A stretch of 64,000 bases of DNA. Source: Rhipidocladum racemiflorum (lineage: Eukaryota; Streptophyta; Magnoliopsida; Poales; Poaceae). The translations under genes were made by a program, and so were the position numbers. Shown here one piece after another: positions 44,593-59,500 of this stretch. Under the pieces are notes generated by a model that did no database searches, was not told the origin of the DNA, and saw nothing but the letters and a program-made list of their open reading frames with translations. Every line of letters starts with the position of its first letter. Within the stretch, counting starts at the first letter, position 1. The stretch spans positions 37,035,693 to 37,099,692 of the forward strand of contig CM070592.1 in the NCBI GenBank assembly GCA_036346355.1. Direction: 5' to 3'.

Positions 44593-47500
44593 GGTGAGTT
44601 GTCAGCCGCTGACTTGGCGCCACGTCGCCGCTAAACAAGTAGCCCAGCGAGCTCTACGATCCCCTTGTTTGCCCAACAAAAGCTAGTACACCATAACTCT
44701 AAACCCTAAACCCTAACCCTAACCCTAAACCCTAAACCCTAAAACCCTAAACCTAAACCTCAAACCATAAAACCCTAAAGCCAATACCCTAAACCCTAAC
44801 CATCAACCCTCAAAACCATAACTCTAAACCCTAAAACTGTGAACCCTAAACCCTAACCGCAAAACATAAACCTTAAACCCTAAATCCTAAACCGTAACCC
44901 TAAACCCTAACCGCAAACCCCGACCCAAAACTGTAGATCATAGCCGTAAACCCTAAATCCCTAACCCTAAACCCTAAACCTTAAGCAATAAACACCAAAC
45001 CTTAACGCTAAAGCCTAAAATCGTAAACCCTAAACCCTAAAACCCTAACCCTAAACCTAAACCTTAAACCATAAAACCGTAAAGCCAAAACCCTAAACCC
45101 TAACCATCAACCCTAAACCCTAACCGCAAAACTTAAACCCTAAAACCTAAACCCTAAACCCTAAACCCTAAACCCATAAACCGTAACCCTAAACCCAAAC
45201 CGCAAACCCGGACCCAAAACTGTAGATCATAACCGTAAACCCTAAATCGCTAACCCTAAACCCTAAACCTTAAGCAATAAACACCAAACCTTAACGCTAA
45301 ACCCTAAAATCGTAAACCCTAAACGCTAACCCTAAACCCTAAACCTTAAGCAATAAACATTAACCCTAAACAAAAAACCCTAAAACCCTAACTCTAAACC
45401 CTATACACTAAAGCATAGCCCAAACCCTAAAACCTAAAACCCCATCCCTAAAGACGAAACCGGTGAGTTGTCAGCTGGACTTGGCGCCACGCCGCCGCCA
45501 AAGAAGTAGCCCAGCGAGCTCTATGATCCCCTTGTTTGCCCAACAAAAGCTAGTACACCATAACTCTAAACCCTAAACTCTAAACCCTAACCCTAACCCT
45601 AAACCCTAAACCTTATACCCTAAACCCCTAAACCTAAACCTCAAACCATAAAACCCTAAAGCCAATACCCTAAACCCTAACCATCAACCCTAAAAACCAT
45701 AACTCTAAACCCTAAAACTGTAAACCCTAAACCCTAACCGCAAAACCTAAGCCTTAAACCCTAAATCCTAAACCGTAACCCTAAACCCTAACCGCAAACC
45801 CCGACCCAAAACTGTAGATCATAACCGTAGACCCTAAATCCCTAACCCTAAACCCTAAACCTTAAGCAATAAACACCAAACCTTAACGCTAAACCCTAAA
45901 ATCGTAAACCCTAAACACTAACCCTAAACCCTAAAACCCTAACCCTAAGCCTAAACCTTAAACCATAAAACCGTAAAGCCAAAACCCTAAACCCTAACCA
46001 TCAACCCTAAACCCTAACCGCAAAACCTAAACCCTAAACCCTAAACCCTAACCCTAAACACTAAACCCTAAAGCCTAAACCCTAAAACCTAAAACCCCCA
46101 TCCCTAAAGCCTAAACCGGTGAGTTGTCAGCTGCTGACTCGGCGCCACGCCGCCGCCAAACAAGTAGCCCAGTGAGCTCTACGATCCCCTTGTTTGCCCA
46201 ACAAAAGCTAGTACACCATAACTCTAAACCCTAAACCCTAAAACCCTAAAACCTAAACCCTAACCCTAAACACTAAAACCTAAACCCTAAACCCTAAACC
46301 CTAAACCCTAAACCATAAAGCCATAAACCGTAACCCTAAACCCTAACCGCAAACCCCGACCCAAAACTGTAGATCATAACCGTAAACCCTAAATCCCTAA
46401 CCCTAAAGCCTAAACCTTAAGCAATAAACACCAAACCTTAACGCCAAACCCTAAAATCGTAAACCCTAAACGCTAACCCTAAACCCTAAACCCTAAACCC
46501 TAAACCCTAACCCTAAACCCTAAATCCTAAATCTTAAGCAATAAACATTAACCCTAAACAACAAACCTTAAAACCCTAACTCTAAACCCTAAGCCTAAAC
46601 CCTATACACTAAAGCATAGCCTAAACCCTAAACCCTAAAACCCCATCCCTAAAGCCTAAACCGGTGAGTTGTCAGCCGCTAACTTCGCGCCACGCCGCCG
46701 CCAAACAAGTAGCGCATCGAGCTCTACGATCCCCTTGTTTGCCCAACAAAAGCTAGTACACCATAACTCTAAACCCTAAACCCTAAACCCTAACCCTAAC
46801 CCTAAACCCTATACCCTAAACCCCTAAACCTCAAACCATAAAACCCTAAATCCAATACCCTAAACCCTAACCATCAACCCTAAAAACCATAACTCTAAAC
46901 GCTAAAACTGTAAACCCTAAATCCTAACCGCAAAACCTAAACCTTAAACCCTAAATGCTAAACCGTAACCCTAAACCCTAACCGCAAACCCCGACCCAAA
47001 ACTGTAGATCATAACCGTAAACCCTAAATCCCTAACCCTAAACCCTAAACCTTAAGCAATAAACACCAAACCTTAACGCCAAACCCTAAAATCGTAAACC
47101 CTAAACGCTAACCATAAACCCTAAACCCTAAACCCTAAATCTTAACAATAAACATTAACCCTAAACAACAAACCTTAAAACCCTAACTCTAAACCCTAAG
47201 CCTAAACCCTATACACTAAAGCATAGCCTAAACCCTAAACCCTAAAACCACATCCCAAAAGCCGAAATCGGTGAGTTGTCAGCCGCTGACTTGGCGCCAT
47301 GCCGCCGCCAAACAAGTAGCCCAGCGAGCTCTACGATCCCCTTGTTTGCCCAACAAAAGCTAGTACATTATAACTCTAAACCCTAAACCCTAACCCTAAC
47401 CGTAAACCCTAAACCCTAAAACCCTAAACCTAAACCTCAAACCATAAAACCCTAAAGCCAATACCCTAAACCCTAACCATCAACCCTCAAAACCATAACT

Positions 47501-50500
47501 CTAAACCCTAAAACTGTGAACCCAAAACCCTAACCGCAAAACATAAACCTTAAACCCTAAATCCTAAACCGTAACCCTAAACCCTAACCACAAACCCCGA
47601 CCCAAAACTGTAGATCATAGCCGTAAACCCTAAATCCCTAACCCTAAACCTTAAGCAATAAACACCACACCTTAACGCTAAAGCCTAAAATCGTAAACCA
47701 TAAACCCTAAAACCCTAACCCTAACCCTAAACCTTAAACCATAAAACCGTAAAGCCAAAACCCTAAACCCTAACCATCAACCCTAAACCCTAACCGCAAA
47801 ACTTAAACCCTAAACCCTAAACCCTAACCCTAAACACTAAACCCTAAACCCTAAACCCTAAACACTAAACCCATAAACCGTAACCCTAAACCCAAACCGC
47901 AAACCCCGACCCAAAACTGTAGATCATAACCGTAAACCCTAAATCGCTAACCCTAAACCCTAAACCTTAAGCAATAAACACCAAACCTTAAAGCTAAACC
48001 CTAAAATCGTAAACCCTAAACGCTAACCCTAAACCCTAAACCCTAAACCTTAAGTAATAAACATTAACTCTAAACAACAAACCCTAAAACCCTAACTCTA
48101 AACCCTAAGCCTAAACCCTATACACAAAAGCTAGTACACCATAACTCTAAACCCTAAAACAGTAAAACCCTAAACCCTAACCATCAACCCTAAAAACCAT
48201 AACTCTAAACCCTAAAACTGTAAACCCTAAACCCTAACCGCAAAACCTAAACCCTAAACCCTAACCCTAAACACTAAAACCTAAACCCTAAACCCTAAAC
48301 CCTAAACACTAAACCCTAAACCCTAAAGCCATAAACCGTAACCCTAAACCCTAACCGCAAACCCCGACCCAAAACTGTAGATCATAACCGTAAACCCTAA
48401 ATCCCTAACCCTAAACCCTAAACCTTAAGCAATAAACACCAAACCTTAATGCTAAAACCTAAAATCGTAAACCCTAAACGCTAACCCTAAACCCTAAACC
48501 CTAAACCTTAAGCAATAAACATTAACCCTAAACAACAAACCTTAAAACCCTAACTCTAAACCCTAAGCCTAAACCATATACACTAAAGCATAGCCTAAAC
48601 CCTAAACCCTGAAACCCCATCCCTAAAGCCTAAACCGGTGAGTTGTCAGCCGCTAACTTGGCGCCACGCCGCCGCCAAACAAGCAGCGCATCGAGCTCTA
48701 CGATTCCCTTGTTTGCCCAACAAAAGCTAGTACACAATAACTCTAAACCCTAAACCCTAAACCCTAAACCCTAAACCCTAACCATCAACCCTAAAAACCA
48801 TAACCCTAAACTCTAACCGCCAAACAAGTAGCGCATCGAGCTCTACGATCCCCTTGTTTGCCCAACAAAGGTAGTACACCATAACTCTAAACCCTAAACC
48901 CTAAACCCTAACCCTAACCCTAAACCCTAAACCCTATACCCTAAACCCCTAAACCTCAAACCATAAAACCCTAAAGCCAATACCCTAAACCCTAACCATC
49001 AACCCTAAAAACCATAACTCTAAATGCTAAAACTGTAAACCCTAAACCCTAACCGCAAAACCTAAACCTTAAACCCTAAATACTAAACCGTAACCCTAAA
49101 CCCTAACCGCAAACCCCGACCCAAAACTGTAGATCATAACTGTAAACCCTAAATCCCTAACCCTAAACCCTAAACCTTAAGCAATAAACACCAAACCTTA
49201 ACGCTAAACAATAAAATCATAAACCCTAAACACTAACCCTAAACCCTAAAACCCTAACCCTAAGCCTAAACCTTAAACCATAAAACCGTAAAGCCAAAAC
49301 CCTAAACCCTAACATCAAAACCTAAACCCTAAACCCTAAACCCTAACCCTAAACACTAAACCCTAATGCCTAAACCCTAAAACCTAAAACCCCATCCCTA
49401 AAGCCTAAACCGGTGAGTTGTCAGCCGCTGACTTGGCGCCACGCCGCCGCCAAACAAGTAGCCCAGCGAGCTCTACGATCCCCTTGTTTGCCCAACAAAA
49501 GCTAGTATACCATAACTCTAAACCCTAAACCCTAAACCCTAACCATCAACCCTAAAAACCATAACTCTAAACCCTAAAACTGTAAACCCTAAACCCTAAC
49601 CGCAAACCCCGACCCAAAACTGTAGATCATAACCGTAAACCCTAAATCCCTAACCCTAAACCCTAAACCTTAAGCAATAAACACCAAACCTTAACGGCAA
49701 ACCCTAAAATCGTAAACCCTAAACGCTAACCCTAAACCCTAAACCCTAAACCTTAAGCAATAAACATTAACCCTAAACAACAAACCTTAAAACCCTAACT
49801 CTAAACCCTAAGCCTAAACCCTATACACTAAAGCATAGCCTAAACCCTAAACCGTAAAACCACAACCCTAAAGCCTAAACCGGTGAGTTGTCAGCCGCTA
49901 ACTTGGCGCCACGCCGCCGCCAAACAAGTAGCGCATCGAGCTCTACGATCCCCTTGTTTGCCCAACAAAAGCTAGTACACCATAACTCTAAACCCTAAAC
50001 CCTAAAGCCTAACCCTAACCCTAAACCCTAAACCCTATACCCTAAACCCCTAAACCTCAAACCATAAAACCCTAAAGCCAATACCCTAAACCCTAACCAT
50101 CAACCCTAAAAAGCATAACTCTAAACGCTAAAACTGTAAACCCTAAACCCTAACCGCAAAACCTAAACCTTAAACCCTAAATACAAAACCGTAACCCTAA
50201 ACCCTAACCGCAAACCCCGACCCAAAACTGTAGATCATAACCGTAAACCCTAAATCCCTAACCCTAAACCTTAAACCTTAAGTAATAAACACCAAACCTT
50301 AACGCTAAACCCTAAAATCGTAAACCCTAAACACTAACCCTAAACCCTAAAACCCTAACCCTAAGCCTAAACCTTAAACCATAAAACCGTAAAGCCAAAA
50401 CCCTAAACCCTAACATCAAAACCTAAACCCTAAACCCTAACCCTAAACACTAAACCCTAAAGCCTAAACCCTAAAACCTAAAACCCCATCCCTAAAGCCT

Positions 50501-53500
50501 AAACCGGTGAGTTGTCAGCCGCTGACTTGGCGCCACGCCGCCGCCAAACAAGTAGCCCAGCGAGCTCTACGATCCACTTGTTTGCCCAACAAAAGCTAGT
50601 ACACCATAACTCTAAACCCTAAACCCTAAACCCTAACCATCAACCCTAAAAACCATAACTCTAAACCCTAAAACTGTAAACCCTAAACCCTAACCGCAAA
50701 ACCTAAACCCTAAACCCTAACCCTAAACCCTAAACCCTAAACCCTAAACCCATAAACCGTAACCCTAAACCCTAACCGCAAACCCCGACCCAAAACTGTA
50801 GATCATAACCGTAAACCCTAAATCCCTAACCCTAAACCCTAAACCTTAAGCAATAAACACCAAACCTTAACGCTAAAACCTAAAATTGTAAACCCTAAAC
50901 GCTAACCCTAAACCCTAAACCCTAAACCTTAAGCAATAAAGATTAACCCTAAACAACAAACCTTAAAACCCTTACTCTAAACCCTAAGCCTAAACCCTAT
51001 ACACTAAAGCATAGCCTAAACCCTAAAACCTAAAACCCCATCCCTAAAGCCTAAACCGGTGAGTTGTCAGCCGCTGACTTGGCGCCACGCCGCCGCCAAA
51101 CAAGTAGCGCATCGAGCTCTACGATCCCCTTATTTGCCCAACAAAAGCTAGTACACCATAACTCTAAACCCTAAACCCTAACACTAACCCTAAACCCTAA
51201 ACCCTAAAACCCTAAACCTAAACCTCAAACCATAAAACCCTAAAGCCAATACCCTAAACCCTAACCATCAGCCCTCAAAACCATAACTCTAAACCCTAAA
51301 ACTGTAAACCCTAAACCATAACCGCAAAACCTAAACCTTAAACCCTAAATCCTAAACCGTAACCCTAAACCCTATCCGCAAACCCCGACCCAAAACTGTA
51401 GATCATAGCCGTAAACCCTAAATCCCTAACCCTAAACCCTAAACCCTAAACCTTAAGCAATAAACACCAAACCTTAACGCTAAACCCTAAACACTAACCC
51501 TAAACCTTAAAACCCTACACCTAAACCTTAAACCATAAAACCGTAAAGCCAAAACCCTAAACCCTAACCATCAACCCTAAACCCTAACCGCAAAACCTAA
51601 ACCCTAACCCTAAACCCTAAACCCTAAACCCTAAAACCCTAAACCCTAAACTTTAAACCCTAAACACTAAACCCTAAACCCTAAACCCTAAACCCTAAAC
51701 CCTAAACCCTAAACCCTAAACCCTAAACCCTAAACCCTAAACCGTAAAGCCATAAACCGTAACCCTAAACCCTAACCACAAACCCCGACCCAAAACTGTA
51801 GATCATAACCGTAAACCCTAAATCCCTAACCCTAAACCCTAAACCTTAAGCAATAAACACCAAACCTTAACGCCAAACCCTAAAATCGTAAACCCTAAAC
51901 GCTAACCCTAAACCCTAAATCTTAAGCAATAAACATTAACCCTAAACAACAAACCTTAAAACCCTAACTCTAAACCCTAAGCCTAAACCCTATACACTAA
52001 AGCATAGCCTAAACCCTAAACCCTAAAACCCCATCCCTAAAGCCTAAACCGGTGAGTTGTCAGCCGCTAACTTGGCGCCACGCCGCCGCCAAACAAGTAG
52101 CGCATCGAGCTCTACGATCCCCTTGTTTGCCCAACAAAAGCTAGTACACCATAACTCTAAACCCTAAACCCTAAACCCTAACCCTAACCCTAAACCCTAT
52201 ACCCTAAACCCCTAAACCTCAAACCATAAAACCCTAAAGCCAATACCCTAAACCCTAACCATCAACCCTAAAAACCATAACTCTAAACGCTAAAACTGTA
52301 AACCCTAAACCCTATCCGCAAAACCTAAACCTTAAACCCTAAATCCTAAACCGTAACCCTAAACCCTAACCGCAAACCCCGACCCAAAACTGTAGATCAT
52401 AACCGTAAACCCTAAATCCCTAACCCTAAACCCTAAACCTTAAGCAATAAACACCAAACCTTAACGCCAAACCCTAAAATCGTAAACCCTAAACGCTAAC
52501 CATAAACCCTAAACCCTAAACCCTAAACCTTAACAATAAACATTAACCCTAAACAACAAACCTTAAAACCCTAACTCTAAACCCTAAGCCTAAACCCTAC
52601 ACACTAAAGCATAGCCTAAACCCTAAACCCTAAAACCACATCCCAAAAGCCGAAATCGGTGAGTTGTCAGCCGCTGACTTGGCGCCATGCCGCCGCCAAA
52701 CAAGTAGCCCAGCGAGCTCTACGATCCCCTTGTTTGCCCAACAAAAGCTAGTACATCATAACTCTAAACTCTAAACCCTAACCCTAACCGTAAACCCTAA
52801 ACCCTAAAACCCTAAACCTAAACCTCAAACCATAAAACCCTAAAGCCAATACCCTAAACCCTAATCATCAACCCTCAAAACCATAACTCTAAACCCTAAA
52901 ACTGTGAACCCAAAACCCTAACCGCAAAACATAAACCTTAAACCCTAAATCCTAAACCGTAAACCTAAACCCTAACCGCAAACCCCGACCCAAAACTGTA
53001 GATCATAGCCGTAAACCCTAAATCCCTAACCCTAAACCTTAAGCAATAAACACCAAACCTTAACGCTAAAGCCTAAAATCGAAAACCATAAACCCTAAAA
53101 CCCTAACCCTAACCCTAAACCTTAAACCATAAAACCGTAAAGCCAAAACCCTAAACCCTAACCATCAACCCTAAACCCTAACCGCAAAACTTAAACCCTA
53201 AACCCTAAACCCTAACCCTAAACACTAAACTCTAAACCCTAAACCCTAAACCCAAAACCCTAAACCCATAAACCGTAACCCTAAACCCAAACCGCAAACC
53301 CCGACCCAAAACTGTAGATCATAACCGTAAACCCTAAATCGCTAACCCTAAACCATAAACCTTAAGCAATAAACACCAAACCTTAAAGCTAAACCCTAAA
53401 ATCGTAAACCCTAAACGCTAACCCTAAACCCTAAACCTTAAGTAATAAACATTAACTCTAAACAACAAACCCTAAAACCCTAACTCTAAACCCTAAGCCT

Positions 53501-56500
53501 AAACCCTATACACAAAAGCTAGTACACCATAACTCTAAACCCTAACCGCAAAACCTAAACCTTAAACCCTAAATCCTAAACCGTAACCCTAAACCCTATC
53601 CGCAAACCCCGACCCAAAACTGAAGATCATAGCCGTAAACCCTAAATCCCTAACCCTAAACCCTAAACCCTAAACCTTAAGCAATAAACACCAAACCTTA
53701 ACGCTAAACCCTAAACACTAACCCTAAACCTTAAAACCCTACACCTAAACCTTAAACCATAAAACCGTAAAGCCAAAACCCTAAACCCTAACCATCAACC
53801 CTAAACCCTAACCGCAAAACCTAAACCCTAACCCTAAACCCTAAACCCTAAACCCTAAAACCCTAAACCCTAAACTTTAAACCCTAAACACTAAACCCTA
53901 AACCCTAAACCCTAAACCCTAAACCCTAAACCCTAAACCCTAAACCCTAAACCCTAAACCGTAAAGCCATAAACCGTAACCCTAAACCCTAACCGCAAAC
54001 CCCGACCCAAAACTGTAGATCATAACCGTAAACCCTAAATCCCTAACCCTAAACCCTAAACCTTAAGCAATAAACACCAAACCTTAACGCCAAACCCTAA
54101 AATCGTAAACCCTAAACGCTAACCCTAAACCCTAAATCTTAAGCAATAAACATTAACCCTAAATAAAACCTTAAAACCCTAACTCTAAACCCTAAGCCTA
54201 AACCCTATACACTAAAGCATAGCCTAAACCCTAAACCCTAAAACCCCATCCCTAAAGCCTAAACCGGTGAGTTGTCAGCCGCTGACTTGGCGCCATGCCG
54301 CCGCCAAACAAGTAGCCCAGCGAGCTCTACGATCCCCTTGTTTGCCCAACAAAAGCTAGTACATCATAACTCTAAACTCTAAACCCTAACCCTAACCGTA
54401 AACCCTAAACCCTAAAAGCCAAAACCTAAACCTCAAACCATAAAACCCTAAAGCCAATACCCTAAACCCTAATCATCAACCCTCAAAACCATAACTCTAA
54501 ACCCTAAAACTGTGAACCCAAAACCCTAACCGCAAAACATAAACCTTAAACCCTAAATCCTAAACCGTAACCCTAAACCCTAACCGCAAACCCCGACCCA
54601 AAACTGTAGATCATAACCGTAAACCCTAAATCCCTAACCCTAAACCCTAAACCTTAAGCAATAAACACCAAACCTTAACGCCAAACCCTAAAATCGTAAA
54701 CCCTAAACGCTAACCATAAACCCTAAACCCTAAACCTTAACAATAAACATTAACCCTAAACAACAAACCTTAAAACCCTAACTCTAAACCCTAAGCCTAA
54801 ACCCTACACACTAAAGCATAGCCTAAACCCTAAACCCTAAAACCCTAAACCCTAAGCCAATACCCTAAACCCTAACCATCAACCCTAAAAACCATAACTC
54901 TAAACGCTAAAACTGTAAACCCTAAACCCTAACCGCAAAACCTAAACCTTAAACCCTAAATCCTAAACCGTAACCCTAAACCCTAACCGCAAACCCCGAC
55001 CCAAAACTGTAGATCATAACCGTAAACCCTAAATCCCTAACCCTAAACCCTAAACCTTAAGCAATAAACACCAAACCTTAACGCCAAACCCTAAAATCGT
55101 AAACCCTAAACGCTAACCATAAACCCTAAACCCTAAACCCTAAACCTTAACAATAAACATTAACCCTAAACAACAAACCTTAAAACCCTAACTCTAAACC
55201 CTAAGCCTAAACCCTACAAACTAAAGCATAGCCTAAACCCTAAACCCTAAAACCACATCCCAAAAGCCGAAATCAGTGAGTTGTCAGCCGCTGACTTGGC
55301 GCCATGCCGCCGCCAAACAAGTAGCCCAGCGAGCTCTACGATCCCCTTGTTTGCCCAACAAAAGCTAGTACATCATAACTCTAAACTCTAAACCCTAACC
55401 CTAACCGTAAACCCTAAACCCTAAAAGCCTAAACCTAAACCTCAAACCATAAAACCCTAAAGCCAATACCCTAAACCCTAATCATCAACCCTCAAAACCA
55501 TAACTCTAAACCCTAAAACTGTGAACCCAAAACCCTAACCGCAAAACATAAACCTTAAACCCTAAATCCTAAACCGTAACCCTAAACCCTAACCGCAAAC
55601 CCCGACCCAAAACTGTAGATCATAGCCGTAAACCCTAAATCCCTAACCCTAAACCTTAAGCAATAAACACCAAACCTTAACGCTAAAGCCTAAAATCGTA
55701 AACCATAAACCCTAAAACCCTAACCCTAACCCTAAACCTTAAACCATAAAACCGTAAAGCCAAAACCCTAAACCCTAACCATCAACCCTAAACCCTAACC
55801 GCAAAACTTAAACCCTAAACCCTAAACCCTAACCCTAAACACTAAACTCTAAACCCTAAACCCTAAACCCTAAACCCTAAACCCATAAACCGTAACCCTA
55901 AACCCAAACCGCAAACCCCGACCCAAAACTGTAGATCATAACCGTAAACCCTAAATCGCTAACCCTAAACCCTAAACCTTAAGCAATAAACACCAAACCT
56001 TAAAGCTAAACCCTAAAATCGTAAACCCTAAACGCTAACCCTAAACCCTAAACCTTAAGTAATAAACATTAACTCTAAACAACAAACCCTAAAACCCTAA
56101 CTCTAAACCCTAAGCCTAAACCCTATACACAAAAGCTAGTACACCATAACTCTAAACCCTAAAACAGTAAAACCCTAAACCCTAACCATCAACCCTAAAA
56201 ACCATAACTCTAAACCCTAAAACTGTAAACCCTAAACCCTAACCGCAAAACCTAAACCCTAAACCCTAAACCCTAACCCTAAACACTAAAACCTAAACCC
56301 TAAACCCTAAACACTAAACCCTAAACCCTAAAGCCATAAACCGTAACCCTAAACCCTAACCGCAAACCCCGACCCAAAACTGTAGATCATAACCGTAAAC
56401 CCTAAATCCCTAACCCTAAACCCTAAACCTTAAGCAATAAACACCAAACCTTAATGCTAAAACCTAAAATCGTAAACCCTAAACGCTAACCCTAAACCCT

Positions 56501-59500
56501 AAACCCTAAACCTTAAGCAATAAACATTAACCCTAAACAACAAACCTTAAAACCCTAACTCTAAACCCTAAGCCTAAACCATATACACTAAAGCATAGCC
56601 TAAACCCTAAACCCTAAAACCCCATCCCTAAAGCCTAAACCGGTGAGTTGTCAGCCGCTAACTTGGCGCCACGCCGCCGCCAAACAAGTAGCGCATCGAG
56701 CTCTACGATCCCCTTGTTTGCCCAACAAAAGCTAGTACACCATAACTCTAAACCCTAAACCCTAAACCCTAAACCCTAAACCCTAACCATCAACCCTAAA
56801 AACCATAACTCTAAACGCTAAAACTGTAAACCCTAAACCCTAACCAACCTAAAACCCCATCCCTAAAGCCTAAACCGGTGAGTTGTCAGCCGCTGACTTG
56901 GCGCCACGCCGCCGCCAAACAAGTAGCCCAGCGAGCTCTACGATCCCCTTGTTTGCCCAACAAAAGCTAGTACAACATAACTCTAAACCCTAAATCCTAA
57001 ACCCTAACCCTAACCCTAAACCCTAAAGCCTAAACCATAAAACCCTAACCCTAAACCTAAACCTCAAACCATAAAACCCTAAAGCCAATACCCTAAACCC
57101 TAACCATCAACCCTAAAAACCATAACTCTAAACACTAAAATTGTAAACCCTAAAGCCTAACCGCAAAACCTAAACCTTAAACCCCAAATCCTAAAACGTA
57201 ACCCTAAACCCTAACCGCAAACCCTGACCCAAAACTGTAGATCATAACCGTGAACCCTAAATCCCTAACCCTAAACCCTAAACCTTAAGCAATAAACACC
57301 AAACCTTAACGCTAAACCCTAAAATCGTAAACCCTAAACGCTAACCCTAAACCCTAAAACCCTAACCCTAAACCTAAACCTTAAACCATAATACCGTAAA
57401 GCCAAAACCCTAAACCCTAACCATCAACCCTAAACCCTAACCGCAAAAACTTAAACCCTAAACCCTAAACCCAAACCCTAAACACTAAACCCTAAAAACC
57501 CTAAACCCAAAACCCAAAACCCAAAACTCTAAACACCAAACCTTAACGCTAAACCCTAAAATCGTAAACCCTAAACACTAACCCTAAACCATAAAACCCA
57601 AAACCTAAACCTTAAACCATAAAACCGTAAAGCCAAAACCCTAAACCCTAACCATCAACCCTAAACCCTAAACGCAAAACCTAAACCCTAAACCCTAACC
57701 CTAAACACTAAACCCTAAACCCTAAACCCTAAACCCTAAACCCTAAACCCTAAACCCTAAACCCTAAACCCTAAAGCGATAAACCGTAACCCTAAACCCT
57801 AACCGCAAACCCCGACCCAAAACTGTAGATCATAACCGTAAACCCTAAACCCTAACCATCAACCCTAAACCCTAACCGCAAAACCTAAACCCTAAACCCT
57901 AATCCTAAACACTAAACCCTAAACCCTAAACCCTAAAACCCTAAACCCTAAACCCTGAACCCTAAACCCTAAAACCATAAACCCTAAACAATAAACCCTA
58001 AACCCTAACCGTAAACCCTAAACCTTAAACCCTAAACCCTAAAGCCATAAACCGTAACCCTAAACCCTAACCGCAAACCCCGACCCAAAACTGTAGATCA
58101 TAACCGTAAACCCTAAATCCCTAACCCTAAACCCTAAACCTTAAGCAATAAACACCAAACCATAACGCTAAACCCTAAAATCGTGAACCCTAAACGCTAA
58201 CCCTAAACCCTAAACCCTAAACCTTAAGCAATAAACATTAACCCTAAACAACAAACCTTAAAACCATAACTCTAAACCCTAAGCCCCTATACACTAAAGC
58301 ATAGCCTAAACCCTGAAACCTAAAACCCCATCCCTAAAGCCTAAACCGGTGAGTTGTCAGCCGCTGACTTGGCGCCACGCCGCCGCCAAACAAGTAGCCC
58401 AGCGAGCTCTACGATCCCCTTGTTTGCCCAAGAAAAGCTATTACACCATAACTCTAAACCCTAAACCCTAAACCCTAAACCCTAAAACACTAAACCTAAA
58501 CCTCAAACCCTAAAGCCAATACCCTAAACCCTAACCATCAACCCTCAAAACCATAACTCTAAACCCTAAAGCTATAAACCCTAAACCCTAACCGCAAAAC
58601 CTAAACCTTAAACCGTAAATCCTAAACCGTAAACCTAAACCCTAACCGGAAACCCCGACCCAAAACTGTAGATCATAGCCGTAAACCCTAAATCCCTAAC
58701 CATAAACCCTAAACCTTAAGCAATAAACACCAAACCTTAACGCTAAACCCTAAAATCGTAAACCCTAAACCCTAAACCTAAACCTTAAACCATAGAACCG
58801 TAAAGCCAAAACCCTAAACCCTAACTATCAGCCCTAAACCCTAACTGCAAAACCTAAACCCTAAACCCTAAACCCTAACCGTAAACACTAAACCCTAAAC
58901 CCTAAACCCTAAACCCTAAACCCTAAAACCCTAAACCCTAAACCCTAAATCCCAAACAAGTAGCCCAGCAAGCTCTACGATCCCCTTATTTGCCCAACAA
59001 AAGCTAGTACACCATAATTCTAAACCCTAAACCCTAACCCTAACCCTAAACCATAAACCCTAAACCCTAAAACCCTAACCCTAAACCTAAACCTCAAACC
59101 ATAAAACCCTAAAGCCAATACCCTAAACCCTAACCATCAACCCTAAAAACCATAACTCTAAACACTAAAATTGTAAACCCTAAAGCCTAACCGCAAAACC
59201 TAAACCTTAAACCCCAAATCCTAAAACGTAACCCTAAACCCTAATCGCAAACCCCGACCCAAAACTGTAGATCATAACCGTAAACCCTAAATCCCTAACC
59301 CTAAACCCTAAACCTTAAGCAATAAACACCAAACCTTAACGCTAAACCCTAAAATCGTAAACCCTAAACGCTAACCCTAAACCCTAAAACCCTAAGCCTA
59401 AACCTAAACCTTAAACCATAATACCGTAAAGCCAAAACCCTAAACCCTAACCTTCAACCCTAAACCCTAACCGCAAAAACTTAAACCCTAAACCCTAAAC

